Notes under the pieces: model-generated
What the model saw: only the letters and a program-made list of their open reading frames with translations
Databases searched by the model: none
Told to the model about the DNA's origin: nothing
Assembly (NCBI RefSeq): GCF_000003815.2
Contig: NC_049981.1
Span: forward strand, 24,691,675-24,755,674
Direction of reading: 5' to 3'
DNA from: Branchiostoma floridae
Lineage: Eukaryota; Chordata; Leptocardii; Amphioxiformes; Branchiostomatidae
DNA length: 64,000 bases
Program-made: the position numbers and the translations under genes
Part shown: positions 12,401-23,329 of the stretch, piece by piece
Layout: the number at the start of each line of letters is the position of its first letter
Numbering within the stretch: the stretch's first letter is position 1

Positions 12401-15400
12401 ACTGCGCCATAAACTCGGGATATTTGACCAGCCCATCGTTGTTGAGCGGAACCCTGTCCAGTAGGATTTCGAAGTCCTGATCCGACACCTCGATGCCAAA
12501 CCTGCTCTCAATCGCCGCTCGGAACTCTTGTTGTGTGATCAGGTCAGTTCCTCTCTTGTCGATTTTGCTGTGATTATAAACAAGAAGTTTTAGATTATCT
12601 CATCATTTATCTAAGACTTAAAGTCAACAACAACTAAATGGTTGCAGTTCAACGAAAACTGACAGGGGAAACAAAGCCTAGTTTCCAAATCCTAGCTTAA
12701 CACCACTTCAAAATCGTGGCCATTACATGTTCATAACATGAGAGGGTAAAATCTGAAGTTCCAGTGTTGTGAAATATAGGGCCGCCAACCGAACGTTCAA
12801 TTTATATAGTTATTCTACACATATCCAAACTTTTGAGCAATGTTGTACTTAAAACCTGGAGGCAAAAGGCCCAAAGCCACTAACAAAACTCTATCGCAAA
12901 CATAACCTCATTTGTGAAAGCAACTGACATGAAATATATACCCATGTTTGAACTGTGAATTCTACTACATTGAATAAAAGGTAGTAACAGAGTCTGTTGA
13001 TTCCGATGTTCACATGGTGTTATATTTTAATTACTTACTGGAATGTCCCAAGTAGAGCCAGGAACTCGGACTGGAACATGTTCATCAGCTTGGCCTCTGC
13101 GCCTGTGGCTGTAGAGTAGGCTGCTATACTACCCGCTCCTTCACTTCGGTTGAATCTGTCATCACAAAACAGATACACGTACTGATTAGCAACATTTAGG
13201 GAACTCCTTAGTACATAATTACTCAGTACTGAGTCGGGCATTTTCTTATCCAAGCAGCGGACTCCCCAGGTGACACTGATTTCTTGTTATAAAATGATTG
13301 CATCCTTCAAATATTTGTCTGCCTATAGGAATATTTCTACGGATATACTGTGAAAATGTATCGATATAGGGGTCATTCTGCAAGATAAAACCTTGTGCTA
13401 ACTTCAATATCCTTCACTGCCCTAATGTATTTACGTAGCTACAAAAAGTCTGCCTAAAATAATAGATTGTAGTTTAATAATGAGGAATTATTGAGAGTAA
13501 GTTGTTTCACGAACCTGTGTTTCTCGTCAGACAGGATCTGGTGAGGCATGCCCGCCTCGCTGCGGTCCTGATAACGCTGTAGGAAGTACCGGTAGGACAG
13601 ACTGTCGCTCGGGCCGAGCCCGACACGTGCGAAGAACTGGTCCAGCTGTGCATCTTCCTTCAGCTGCAGCCCGAACTTAGCCAGAACCTTACTGAAATGT
13701 TCTCGGCTCACCTAAAATGATTGTAAAATAGATATGATATGAAATAAATGACTGGGATCGTGCCGTCAGAAGGAAAAAAACACAATATGATGATAGAGAT
13801 GTCGGAAACAGCGCTTGCCTAAATCTCGACATTACGGGAAACAACACAAACTTTCTTTGACATTTCATGCTCGCTTATTGAGTCATGTGTTCTATCTGTA
13901 ACAAGTGACGCAACAAAAGCCACGGATTGCTCATTCCTCGATAAGTATGTAGGTGCTTTTTAACCAATCATTTGAATGAAAGGTTAGTCCAACGTTTCCT
14001 TATATTTACCTTTCCTTCCTTCTTAGGATCGTACTTGGCAAATTCGGTCTTCATGTTCTTGAAGCCTTCTCTGAACTTGTTCTTCAGCCAGTTCTCAATG
14101 TCAAGTGATATCTTCCGTTCGACGTCTGCTTTCGTAATGGACCTTCTTGTTGACGGTGCTATTGAAAAAAAGTTGATAAAGTTAAATGACACGAAGCAAT
14201 TGAATGTCGGGCTTCCTTCGCTAAAGAGGCCGGGATGGCGGCAGGTATCGACTTCCGGATACCTTTGACACACTTCTGACGTCACACATCCCGCAGGCCA
14301 GTGCGGGTCGGGATAATGGGTCAAAATCCTTATGAAGACCAACGCAAAACGTGGAAAAAATCCTCCAGTTATTTGCATTTTTAGATAAGAGGGAAGTGAG
14401 AAAAACTTCGAATATAACAACTCACGAGGTGTGCCTGCTTTCTCTTCTGCAGGGACGGGACTTTTGGACGGTTGGGGCGCAGGAGCACCGTCCGGTGCGG
14501 GGGTGGGCGGCAGGCTTACATCGGTCTCCTCCCGGGGGGATCTCTTGGTGCTCGCCGTGCTCTCTCTGAAGGTGATGCCGAGTTTCTTCATCAGGTAATC
14601 ACCCTTGATAACACCAAGGTCGTCTGGATCATACCTTGGGAAAAGAGGAAAATGGCGAATGATTAGATTTGCAAACGTTTTCGCTGAGTATGAAAAGAAC
14701 ACCAAATAACACATATTGTAACAAACTGTTGATTGTGGATTGTTCGCTGGTCCCAATACTCATGATAATTCATCTAGAAATTTCGTAAATGCAAAGTGTC
14801 CTACTTATGTGTACTGCTTTGGTGTCTGTCTCCCACCAACATGACTTCAATGGTCAAGATAAAGGCGTAAACAAACAATCAAATAAACATACATGTAACA
14901 GCCAAGCCTTAAGAATCGTTCAATGTAAGTGAAAATGACTATCATTCTAAGATTATTCTTGAAGACAAAGGAAGAAAAAAGTACTTTTTCCACAGCTTGC
15001 CGAACTCGTCGTCCTCCAGAAAGAAGCCCATTCTCTGTAGGATGTTGCGGAACTCTGGCGGAAGGATACGGAGTGAACCGCCCGGGTTGCTCTGTGGAAT
15101 CAGGTCGCCAAGATCCAGGAACCTGGAATAAGATTTATGAATTAAGTAACTAAGGCTTACATATTTGAGTCATTTTAGTATCCATGGTGATTTTTGATTG
15201 CTGTAATGAATGTTATTATTTCAGTCGAAGGTTAGTACTTATCATTATGTACTGGCTAATCGTATGGTATTGTTAATTTATGTGGGTACACGATGTGTCT
15301 GGGAACTCAGATTATTTGCATCTTTATAAAAAAAATAGCATAAGTGCAGAAAAAAAACACTTCGCCCGATAGGGGACTTGAACCCCTGACCCTCAGATGG

Positions 15401-18400
15401 CCACAAGATGCTTAAAAGTCTGATGCTCTACCGACTGAGCTAACCGGGCGCTCACATGTGTTCACTTTGAGCCATCAATTTTCGAAAATCCTAATAGGTA
15501 GTGTTGTTATAACGTTCGAAAGAAAGAAATGTCAAGTAGTTTTTCACAGCACTGGTAATAAAACTTGATCGACGTCTTTCAAATTTATGACATCTAGACC
15601 AGTCATGCAGCATGTGACTGCATACTTTGCATCACGTACTTCATTTTGGCTTTCTCCTTGAGTTGGGTGTGTACTGCTGCGGATGACATGGTGATCTTGT
15701 CCTGGAAGTGGCGTTGGACAGGATCCAGCCATCGCGGATACTCTGAAGACACGGATTCCCGGAACACTGCATAGAACTCATCAAACTTGATCACGCTCTT
15801 GTTGGCAAGGCCCATCCTAAAAAAACGGAAACAGGCAATATTCTTAGTTGAGAATCTTAACAATCTAATCACAATGTAGCTTTGTACAAATCGATCTGTC
15901 TTCAATTCATAATTCTAAATCTCTTGCTTATATACAGTGTGGAATGGGGTGGAGTAGAGTCGAGTGGAGTCGAGTGGAGTGGAGTAAGTTTTGTATTTGA
16001 ATACCTTAATATGGCATTAGGATTAACATAAAATTACAATATGCCCCTTTAAAATATTTCCCTATGATAGTACGTCTATTTCAGGTGTCGTATAAAGTAA
16101 ATTGACACAATAACCAACTTTAAATCATTAAAGTACATACCTTGCAAGCAGATGATTTAACTGCTTGGTTGTGACCGGACGTCCGAGGAATGACGTCAGA
16201 ATGTGCAGCAGCGCCTCCTTGGAGACTATCCCCTTCCCTTCGGGATCGTTCGCTTTGAAGGCCTGCCTCATGGTGTAGAACCCTGCCTTCATCTTCTCAC
16301 GCAATAGCATTTCCAGCTGAGAGAGTGAAAACAGTCATAGTGTAAGCCTAGACCTAGATAGGGACGGGTGGACCCCGGCAGTTCTAATTTAGCAATGGGT
16401 CAAGACAATTGCCGCACCGCGTGCCTGCGAAGCTGGTGTTACGCCGAAGGGCGGTTATACCGGCTATATTTATACATATACAGAATTATGTTTATAATCA
16501 TAAAATAAATGTATAAAACTCAATTATATATATATATATGTGTGTGTGTGTTAGTGGTAACTATACATAGTAACATACAAAAATACTCTGATAATACAAC
16601 AAAATGTAGTGCAATGTACAAGTGAGTTACTCTCCAAAATGAGAATAATGGTGTGAAATTGAGAACTTATTCTCATATGTTCCGTTTTCTGACAACGATT
16701 TGTCCACCTGTACATGTCAGAAGATAAGCCACGATATAACATTTCGAATGATCCTCTGCTTGGGAAGTACTTGTGAGTGAGTGAGTGTCAAACATATCTG
16801 TGTTTGAAAACCTCACCTCGTCTATCTCCAGCCGGAGTCTGGTGGAAGGACGGGACAGCGCGCCACTCCTGGCACTGCCGTGACTGACCACACTCGCACG
16901 GCTGTCTGCACGGCTCGCCATGTCTGCCCGGGAACCTGAGCATGCAAACATCACAGGAAATATTATAATTGCTGTTGCAATTATGTTCATAAACGTTGTT
17001 GATGAGTGAACATTTATGAAATTTTGCAATCGTAAAAAGAAAGATTTTGTCTTTGACAAAAACGTTTTTCAACGATAGGAGTTTCTTCTCAAAGAGCATC
17101 TGTATAATATGTTGTTTGTTTCTTGGCAAGTTGTTTTATGTACATTTTCTATATATCTTTCAACCGTTGAAACTAGTACTGGTGTAAATGTAGATGTATG
17201 ATTTAATAATCAGTGGAGATGTACTATTTTTTATTCCCTGGACAATGAATGACACAAGGTATGTAGTATTTTGATATATCAGTGACACTGTCTCTCTGCT
17301 CCATACTGCTTTAGACTTATCTAAAAGAGGAATTCCACAGTGTCCATAATATCGCAAAAGTACAATAGTGTAAGAATTTAATCAGCACCCATCCTGACAA
17401 CGCATCAAGGTTCTATTGTCGACTTCTCCCATGGCTCATTTCATGTTTTGTAATTTATTTAAAACCATACTTTTGTATAAATAATAGGAGGACAATATGC
17501 TATTGATATGGATTGAAGTCCTGCTTTGTTAATATAAAGGAAGTAATTCTGTGTCTGGCGACGTACTAGTCACGCTATTCTCTTGTCTTTCATTCCTGTC
17601 TGGTATCTTTAGAGCTGCGCAAACCAAACGTCTACTATGCTCGTATTGATGTGTTTAAGAGAGATTCTCATTGAGCCTGTGCAACCTGAGAGGGGTAGAA
17701 TAAGGTAGAGAATGTTTGTTCAGGCGGCAAGGTTTGTTCAATCTATGTACAGTATCCATGTTTATCTTGGTTCAGACGTCATAGAGAAAACAGAATGTCA
17801 TTCACTCTAAAAGTATTGAGTCATGCTAGAATGTTCTCTCTAAAAAATCTACTCATGAACAATATTTTTAACATCCAGATTACATTTTACTCGGCTACAC
17901 CTGTTTGAATAATATGAAAGATTCTCGTCTAGGGTTTACATTTCAACCTAATGCTTAATCTAAGATTAATTTTATCAAATTAATAGCTTCCTATCGTCTT
18001 CAAACCAGTAAAAACGTTTAACCATCGGTATGCATTTGTATGCTAGTTAGGGATTTTGAAGATTCTTTTTAGATTAAGAAGCCAAGAGTGTCCACTCGAG
18101 TTGCATTGTAATAAAGTAAACAGTCACAAAAAGACGACCAAATATTTTGAAACTCGAATAATTCTATTTTCTCGAGAGATTAGCAGTTAGTACAATCTAG
18201 GCTGTGGGGGATGAAATACATGTAGAGATACGAGTAAGATCTTGAAATATGTGATTTTTTGTCTATTGGGAATCTAACGCAAAGTATGCAATTACAGCAC
18301 CGCATAAGGAACAGTGCTGTTAAAAAGACGACTGTTTCTAGCTGAAAAACAACACCCGTGCCCCATTTAAGAGCTTTCAAGGCGTCTGAGAATGAATGGA

Positions 18401-20024
18401 GAAAGTGTGACCAAGCGTGTCCGGTTTCGTCACACCGATAGTTCTGGAATCTATTGGACTAAAATCAGTTCACGTCCTAAACAGGACATTAATGTCCGGT
18501 CACGATCACGGCGTTTCTTATCGGTTAGCTAACGTTATATGTACTTTTGCACAGTTAGAGGCTAAAGGGCATAGGAAGGCGAAATGATTGCTATGCGCGT
18601 AGAATAAACAAAATTGTTTGCGTTTAAAAACAGTGTAATTTACGTAAAAATGTTAAAGATATGGTACGAAACGAATCCCATTTTTGCCTCTATTCAACAC
18701 GACATAGCAAGCCATCCGGTTTAGTGGTTACTTTATGCTAACACTATACATAAGGCCAGGTGTAAGTGCACTCTCAGCACTCGAGTCCGCCATTTGGATT
18801 GTATATCAAGCTCTCCACGTTATGGCAACCTGTTGATTGCGACATGCTTTTAAGAACACCACTCATAAGTCACACAGTAATGGCTACTAAATTGCGTGTA
18901 ACGAGAGTAAATTGCTGGTCTACGGGACTTGTGTGTTGAAGTTAGGTTTTGGTTTGTGACAGGTGTAGTAGGATCGGTGGATAGAAATGGCGGCGTGTTT
19001 ATGGTATCTAAGACAACATGGCCGCAGGTCTATACATGTGTTGCCGGCACCGAATCCCCCCAATACCTCGACAAAGTAATAAAAGTCTTTTTAATTAGAT
19101 TGATTGTTTGCGGGTTCGGTATACAAATAAGTATAGAGTAAATGTCTTGGAAACATTGCTATTTTTACTGATAGTACGTGTCTATGGACGATTCATTTGT
19201 TTACTAGACGGGCGGTTTGTTTACGCTTCGGCAAATAAGCCGTCCACAACACTTGATTCATTGTGATGTAGGAAGGGTATTGAGGGTATAAACCGATTAT
19301 AAAGAATCGTGATTCAGAGGTATAAAGGTGCTTGTAGGTGCGATAAATTCAGCTGGGGGAAGTGAAGTGGCCTCAAGGAGAGGCATAGAGTGATATTACG
19401 TAAAATGTTTCATAATCAGTTGTGACAATTTACTCTAATCTTATTTTACTGCGATGGACGTTCGTAACTTAGAGGAAATAGATCCTTAAAGGCCTGACCA
19501 TAAACACATCGGGCTATTAGTATCATAAGAAGGAAAGGCTCCAACTTGACTCTAACTTGATTGAAAAACAGACTTCAGTTTGAATGAAAAGAGGGTTCAA
19601 CCACCTGTTGTCGGGTCAGTCAATTGAAGCAGTATTTCAGAAGCGCCCTGAAGAAAAGTACGTGAAACTTTCTTGACTCACCGAACACAGGTAGACGAGC
19701 TTTGTTTGGGTCTGATGCTTCCACCACTTCGACTCCTTCGGGTATTGATTCATACTTCATGGGCGGGAGGACTTCCTTCTTGGCGCGGTGAGTTTTGTCG
19801 GCGGTACGGACCCGGTGAGCAGTGTAGTCCTTCTCGGAAGCCAAGGGTCTGCTCGGCGCTGCGTCTTCCACATCCCGCCCGCCTTGCCTGGAGACGCCGC
19901 GGACGGAGATTTTGTCGGGGTCGCCAAGTCGAGAAATCGGGTGTTGAATCTCTGGTAGAGTAAGCCCAACCCGCGAGCCAATGCTCATTTGTGAAGCAGG
20001 GCGCGATACACCTGCCTGTGCCAT
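9411..20024 (-). CDS. Multi-EF-hand protein, EFCAB6-like
   Basis: Sixteen exons join in phase to about 971 aa: 19682-20024, 16817-16935, 16141-16316, 15640-15816, 14985-15122, 14426-14634, 14010-14158, 13515-13711, 13039-13155, 12391-12567, 12038-12173, 11713-11837, 11296-11539, 10713-10885, 10155-10326 and 9411-9674. The chosen start (MAQAGVSRPASQM) has a good Kozak context (aacATGGCA). After a disordered N-terminus there are repeated, mostly degenerate EF-hands. The last exon has a canonical loop (DSDNTGYLSLPEF) with Ca-binding side chains at 1, 3, 5 and 12; others include DPEGKGIVSKEAL, DKRGTDLITQQEF, PLNNDGLVKYPEF and DVYHTGFVTREEF. A Pro-rich linker lies in exon 6 and a Lys-rich one in exon 11. 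The pattern of many diverged EF-hands resembles EFCAB6, but human EFCAB6 is longer (about 1500 aa), so orthology is inferred. Confidence 0.85.
11000..11148 (+). repeat. Low-complexity purine-rich tract
   Basis: A run of roughly 120 bases made almost only of A and G on the plus strand (gagataaagaaagagggaga and similar) in the intron between exons 13 and 14 of the EF-hand gene. No exact repeat unit. Confidence 0.6.
15350..15357 (-). terminator. Pol III T8 terminator of tRNA-Lys
   Basis: Eight T on the minus strand begin 5 bases after the 3' end of the tRNA gene, the usual position and form of an RNA polymerase III terminator. Confidence 0.85.
15363..15449 (-). tRNA. tRNA-Lys(UUU) with a 14-nt intron
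   Basis: The minus strand folds as a complete tRNA. The 7-bp acceptor stem pairs GCCCGGT with ATCGGGC (one G-U) and is followed by discriminator G. The A box (TAGCTCAGTCGG), anticodon stem CAGA/TCTG with loop CTTTTAA (anticodon TTT) and T arm AGGGG-TTCAAGT-CCCCT are intact. Fourteen extra bases (AGCATCTTGTGGCC, boundary ambiguous by one A) interrupt the anticodon loop between positions 37 and 38, the canonical site for eukaryotic tRNA introns. No CCA is encoded. Removing the intron leaves a standard 73-nt tRNA. It lies in intron 4 of the EF-hand gene, on the same strand, and has its own promoter boxes and terminator. Confidence 0.93.
15941..15987 (+). repeat. GAGTG/GAGTC pentamer microsatellite
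   Basis: A short pentanucleotide tract built from ggagt, cgagt and agagt units, in the intron between exons 3 and 4 of the EF-hand gene. Confidence 0.7.
16527..16552 (+). repeat. (AT)n(GT)n microsatellite
   Basis: An (AT)8-type run passes directly into a (GT)6-type run, inside intron 2 of the EF-hand gene. Confidence 0.8.
16936..19681 (-). other. First intron of EF-hand gene, no further content seen
   Basis: The intron between exon 1 (phase 1 donor at 19681) and exon 2 (acceptor above 16935) spans about 2.7 kb. I found no additional exon with compatible phase and no clear repeat. Confidence 0.5.
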
Positions 20025-20104
20025 GTTGGATCCAGAGAACTTACTACAGAGTATTTTTTGTTGTTCCGGTCTCGCTCTCGTGTCCCCGTTGTCAAACAAC
20101 TTTG

Positions 20105-20148
20105 GTCTCCTTAGTAACCGACCACGCGGCTTTAGAGTTGCTAATTGG
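20105..20148 (-). promoter_or_regulatory. Candidate RFX X-box and CCAAT box of EF-hand gene
   Basis: On the minus strand GTTACTAAGGAGAC (20105-20118), about 80 bases upstream of the start codon, matches the RFX/DAF-19 X-box at 12 of 14 positions. A CCAAT box (ATTGG on plus, 20144-20148) lies about 25 bases further upstream. X-boxes close to the start codon are typical of ciliary genes, which would suit an EFCAB6-like protein. The functional link is inference. Confidence 0.45.
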
Positions 20149-20666
20149 TCGCCTCAGAATGAGTTGTTTGCACTTCTCTGAGGCCCTATTGTACTCCTGA
20201 AAGGTGAGACACCTGCGGGGCCACCAGGTATGACTAGTCGGGTCACTTTTCCTGCTCAGTGATTGGTCCACGCGATTTGTTTACAGAGAGATCACAACTA
20301 CACCCGCGAGTATTTGACAAAATAAATCTGCTTGCTGTCAATATTTTTCTTCAGTTTCACAACATTTTTGTTAACAAGATTCAGTTGTTTATAATCATCT
20401 ACTAATAAATCATTGTGAAACAAACCTAACAAACAATGTCTTTTTTCACTTCGCTGTACAGTATTTGTCTTCAGTCAAACACTTATATCCCCTATAGTCT
20501 AAACTACTCACGAACTCAGTAGGCGGTATTTACGTAGGTTTTCTCTCAAGTCTGTTGTATCATACACATTACTTTACATGAAATTCCTTAGGCATTAGCA
20601 CATTGTGAGATGGTCAGTGGTGCAGAGTAAGTATTGTATTATGAAAAAAAGTGTTGCACTATAAAT

Positions 20667-20907
20667 AAAAGTGTGGCCCTATTGTATGCAAATGATTTCC
20701 TATATAGTACCACACTTTTGTCAAAGTACCACACTTTTCTGTACTACGTGGATATTAACACAGTGATTGGAGGGCTCTGATCGGCTGAGGGTAGTAGCCA
20801 TGTTCTTATCACTAAAACCTCGTACTTAGTCTTACTGCTGTCAGGACCTTGGTAAGTTCGTGTATTTTACAGAGTCGTCTGACTTGAATATAAGGCGTTT
20901 ACATAAT
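20667..20907 (+). repeat. Diverged duplicated block, copy A
   Basis: Copy A begins with AAAAGTGTGG, has two downstream TACCACACTTTT copies that can pair with it as a hairpin, then ctgtactacgtggatat, then caggaccttggtaagt and gtcgtctgacttgaat. The same landmarks recur in the same order about 824 bases downstream. The conserved ccttg|gtaagt would make a good splice donor, so this may be a duplicated non-coding first exon and promoter. Confidence 0.75.
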
Positions 20908-20988
20908 GAGTTTAACGTAAAAAAAAAACAAAAAAAACACGCACAGTGACGTTCAACTGTAGTTCTTTTTTCATTGACGTAAGCTGTT

Positions 20989-21001
20989 GGGGGGGGGGGG
21001 G
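20989..21001 (+). repeat. Homopolymer G13
   Basis: Thirteen consecutive G, between the two copies of the duplicated block. Confidence 0.9.
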
Positions 21002-21109
21002 ATCTGGGTGGTGACGGGGAAGTCATTAACCGGGAATAGGCCCGGAAAAGAACATATTGCCGGGAAAGAATAGAATTTCCCGGCATATATATATTCCTTT
21101 CTGGAGATG

Positions 21110-21330
21110 TCACTGTTTTCCAGCTGCAGTAGCTCAGAATCAAACTGTATTGTTTTGTTTGCTTGATGGCAACACCGGTGTTATTTTGTGAAGCGCTGTC
21201 TATTTTCTAGTAGAGAGAATCAAACTCTTTTATTTGGTTTGATGGCACGGCCCTTGTCTGTTGAATATTGCACTGAGCTTGTTATTTTCTGAAGATCTGG
21301 TTCTGTTTTCCAGTTATAGAAAGCATCAAA
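21110..21330 (+). repeat. Degenerate tandem repeat (about 85 bp, three copies)
   Basis: Three degenerate units share ttttc(c/t)ag, then gaatcaaactnt or gcatcaaatt, then tgttt/ttggtttgatggca and gttattttntgaag. They lie between the two duplicated blocks, so the whole region has a history of local duplication. Confidence 0.5.
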
Positions 21331-21490
21331 TTGTTGGTTACTTTTATGACATTGGGTTTTTGTGTGTGACCCAACAAGTTGTGCATAAAAAGTGTTGTAC
21401 CATGAAAAAGTGTTATACATACATAGTACATCCAGTTTACACCGGTGAGGTACAATACATAGTACAATAACGTTACATTATTATATTATG

Positions 21491-21733
21491 AAAAGTGTGG
21501 CCTTATTTTATGGAAACAAGTTCATAGTACCACACTTTTTCATAGTACCACACTTTTCTGTACTACGTGGATATGAATACAGTAATTAAAGGGTTGGCTG
21601 AAGGGAAAATGGCCATGTTCTAAAAACTAAAAGCTCGCTTTTGAAGAGTCTAACTCCTTGTAACGGATTGCCAGGACCTTGGTAAGTACATGTATTTCAC
21701 AAAGTCGTCTGACTTGAATTAGGCGTCTATATA
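21491..21733 (+). repeat. Diverged duplicated block, copy B
   Basis: Copy B of the block at 20667-20907, with the same AAAAGTGTGG/CCACACTTTT inverted motifs, gtactacgtggatat, aggaccttggtaagt and gtcgtctgacttgaat. Identity is high at both ends and lower between, so the duplication is not recent or only parts are constrained. Confidence 0.75.
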
Positions 21734-21979
21734 ACGTTAATGACGAACTCGAGTTTTTACGCAACAAAACGTACTTTTATGTTCAACTATTTTTCATCGT
21801 GATGAAGTTTGTTTGTAAACTCGTGTTCGGAGGTGAAATAAAATGCCAATTGCAAATACATGTATATGTAATATGACGATAAAAAGAGTGTTTTATACAT
21901 TCAAGTGATTCTTGCACTACAATAGTCTATAATGAGATAGGCGTAACTTTATTTTAATTTAATGTTTCCAACTGGCATC

Positions 21980-22079
21980 NNNNNNNNNNNNNNNNNNNNN
22001 NNNNNNNNNNNNNNNNNNNNNNNNNNNNNNNNNNNNNNNNNNNNNNNNNNNNNNNNNNNNNNNNNNNNNNNNNNNNNNN
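21980..22079. other. Assembly gap (100 N)
   Basis: Exactly 100 N, the conventional placeholder for a gap of unknown size. Sequence next to it should be treated with care. Confidence 0.98.
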
Positions 22080-22329
22080 CTGCATTGAACAGGTGCATTG
22101 TAAAACCGAATCTTTGAAGCGAAATACACGCTAAAGATCAATATTGACGACTGAACAAAAGCTACGAGAAATTATTTTCACTGCAATTAATCCGCTATAA
22201 ATAGTGTTTGCGTGATGAATATACTCTCATAGTTTATTCAATGCTACGCAATTTTGGCCCCTTTGCGAATCGGCTGACAACAAACAAGTAGCTATTTCCT
22301 AATGAGTTACAGTGACCTTTGACCTCCGC

Positions 22330-22352
22330 AAAATGGCGGACATTGCTCTCAG
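22330..22352 (+). promoter_or_regulatory. YY1-like motif and possible 5' exon end
   Basis: The sequence contains AAAATGGCGGAC, close to the YY1 consensus found at many start sites, followed 11 bases later by a good donor (ctcag|gtgagg). Spliced to the acceptor at 23206, this would form a non-coding leader exon for the SRPBCC-like gene carrying a ten-codon upstream ORF that stops before the main ATG. Inference only. Confidence 0.35.
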
Positions 22353-23329
22353 GTGAGGTTGGTCGACCAACAATTATCTATTTTCTACGTCTTTGGCTCT
22401 ATTCTACTACCCAAAATCGAAAAATAAGATGAAGAGCAAAATTATGCTTTTCTTGAATTATTTTTTATTGCCTACAAACATCTCGTTGTTTCTGCTCAAG
22501 TCTCTGTAAATGAACATAAGGAAGGGCGATCACTCGGAGGCCGTCGCTTTGTGCAGTCTTTGTTTAGTATGTCAAAATGCATAATTTAGTCCGGTAGCGT
22601 TGTACATAAAACCAAGGACGTCACGGATTGTTCAGTTGAAGAAATCGGAATTCTTTGCTTTCTCGTAAAGTTTCCTACATTTGTTTAGACTCATACTAGA
22701 ACATAATTCCATTCATTAAGCTTGGAAAATATTTTAATTGCAAACAGAACAATACCATGGAACTATCTATCGGAAATTTAACTGCATAATGCAATGAAAC
22801 AAATTTGAACATTTGCAGAATTTGCTCATATTATGTTAAAACATCTGTGTAAAGGTTACTTATATAGATCGACCATTCTGGCTGAATGCCAGTCTATATG
22901 ATATATCTATCCTAATGTTCAGCAGACTAGGATAACAATGTTGATATGCTGAGGAGTGTATAAAGCACACAGTGTAAATCTAACTGACACCTGGTTTAAG
23001 CATAACATGAAACAAGCTTGTTAAATCAAACGTATCAATATGTGGTAGCTGCTGACTTCCTTATATAAGCTTTTAGCCTACAGCATTACCCTTCCCTTCC
23101 CCTTACAAGCCCATAGTAACACAATTACCATAAGTCTGAAGATGTCCACGTTCAAGGACTTCAAAGAAGGAACATTTCCTAACATTTTTCTTACTTTCCA
23201 TTACAGGCCTGACTTTTGAATGATCATGTTGTAACTTCTTGGACAGAGAAAGTGGAACTCAAGAAGCAAGCCCATACTCTTAGAAGGAATTCTAGGAAAA
23301 TCTCAGGTTCAGAAAGACATCAGTTCAAG

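Noticed and set aside
21959-22141. Minus-strand open frame across the N run
   Set aside because: It is open only because the gap translates as unknown residues.
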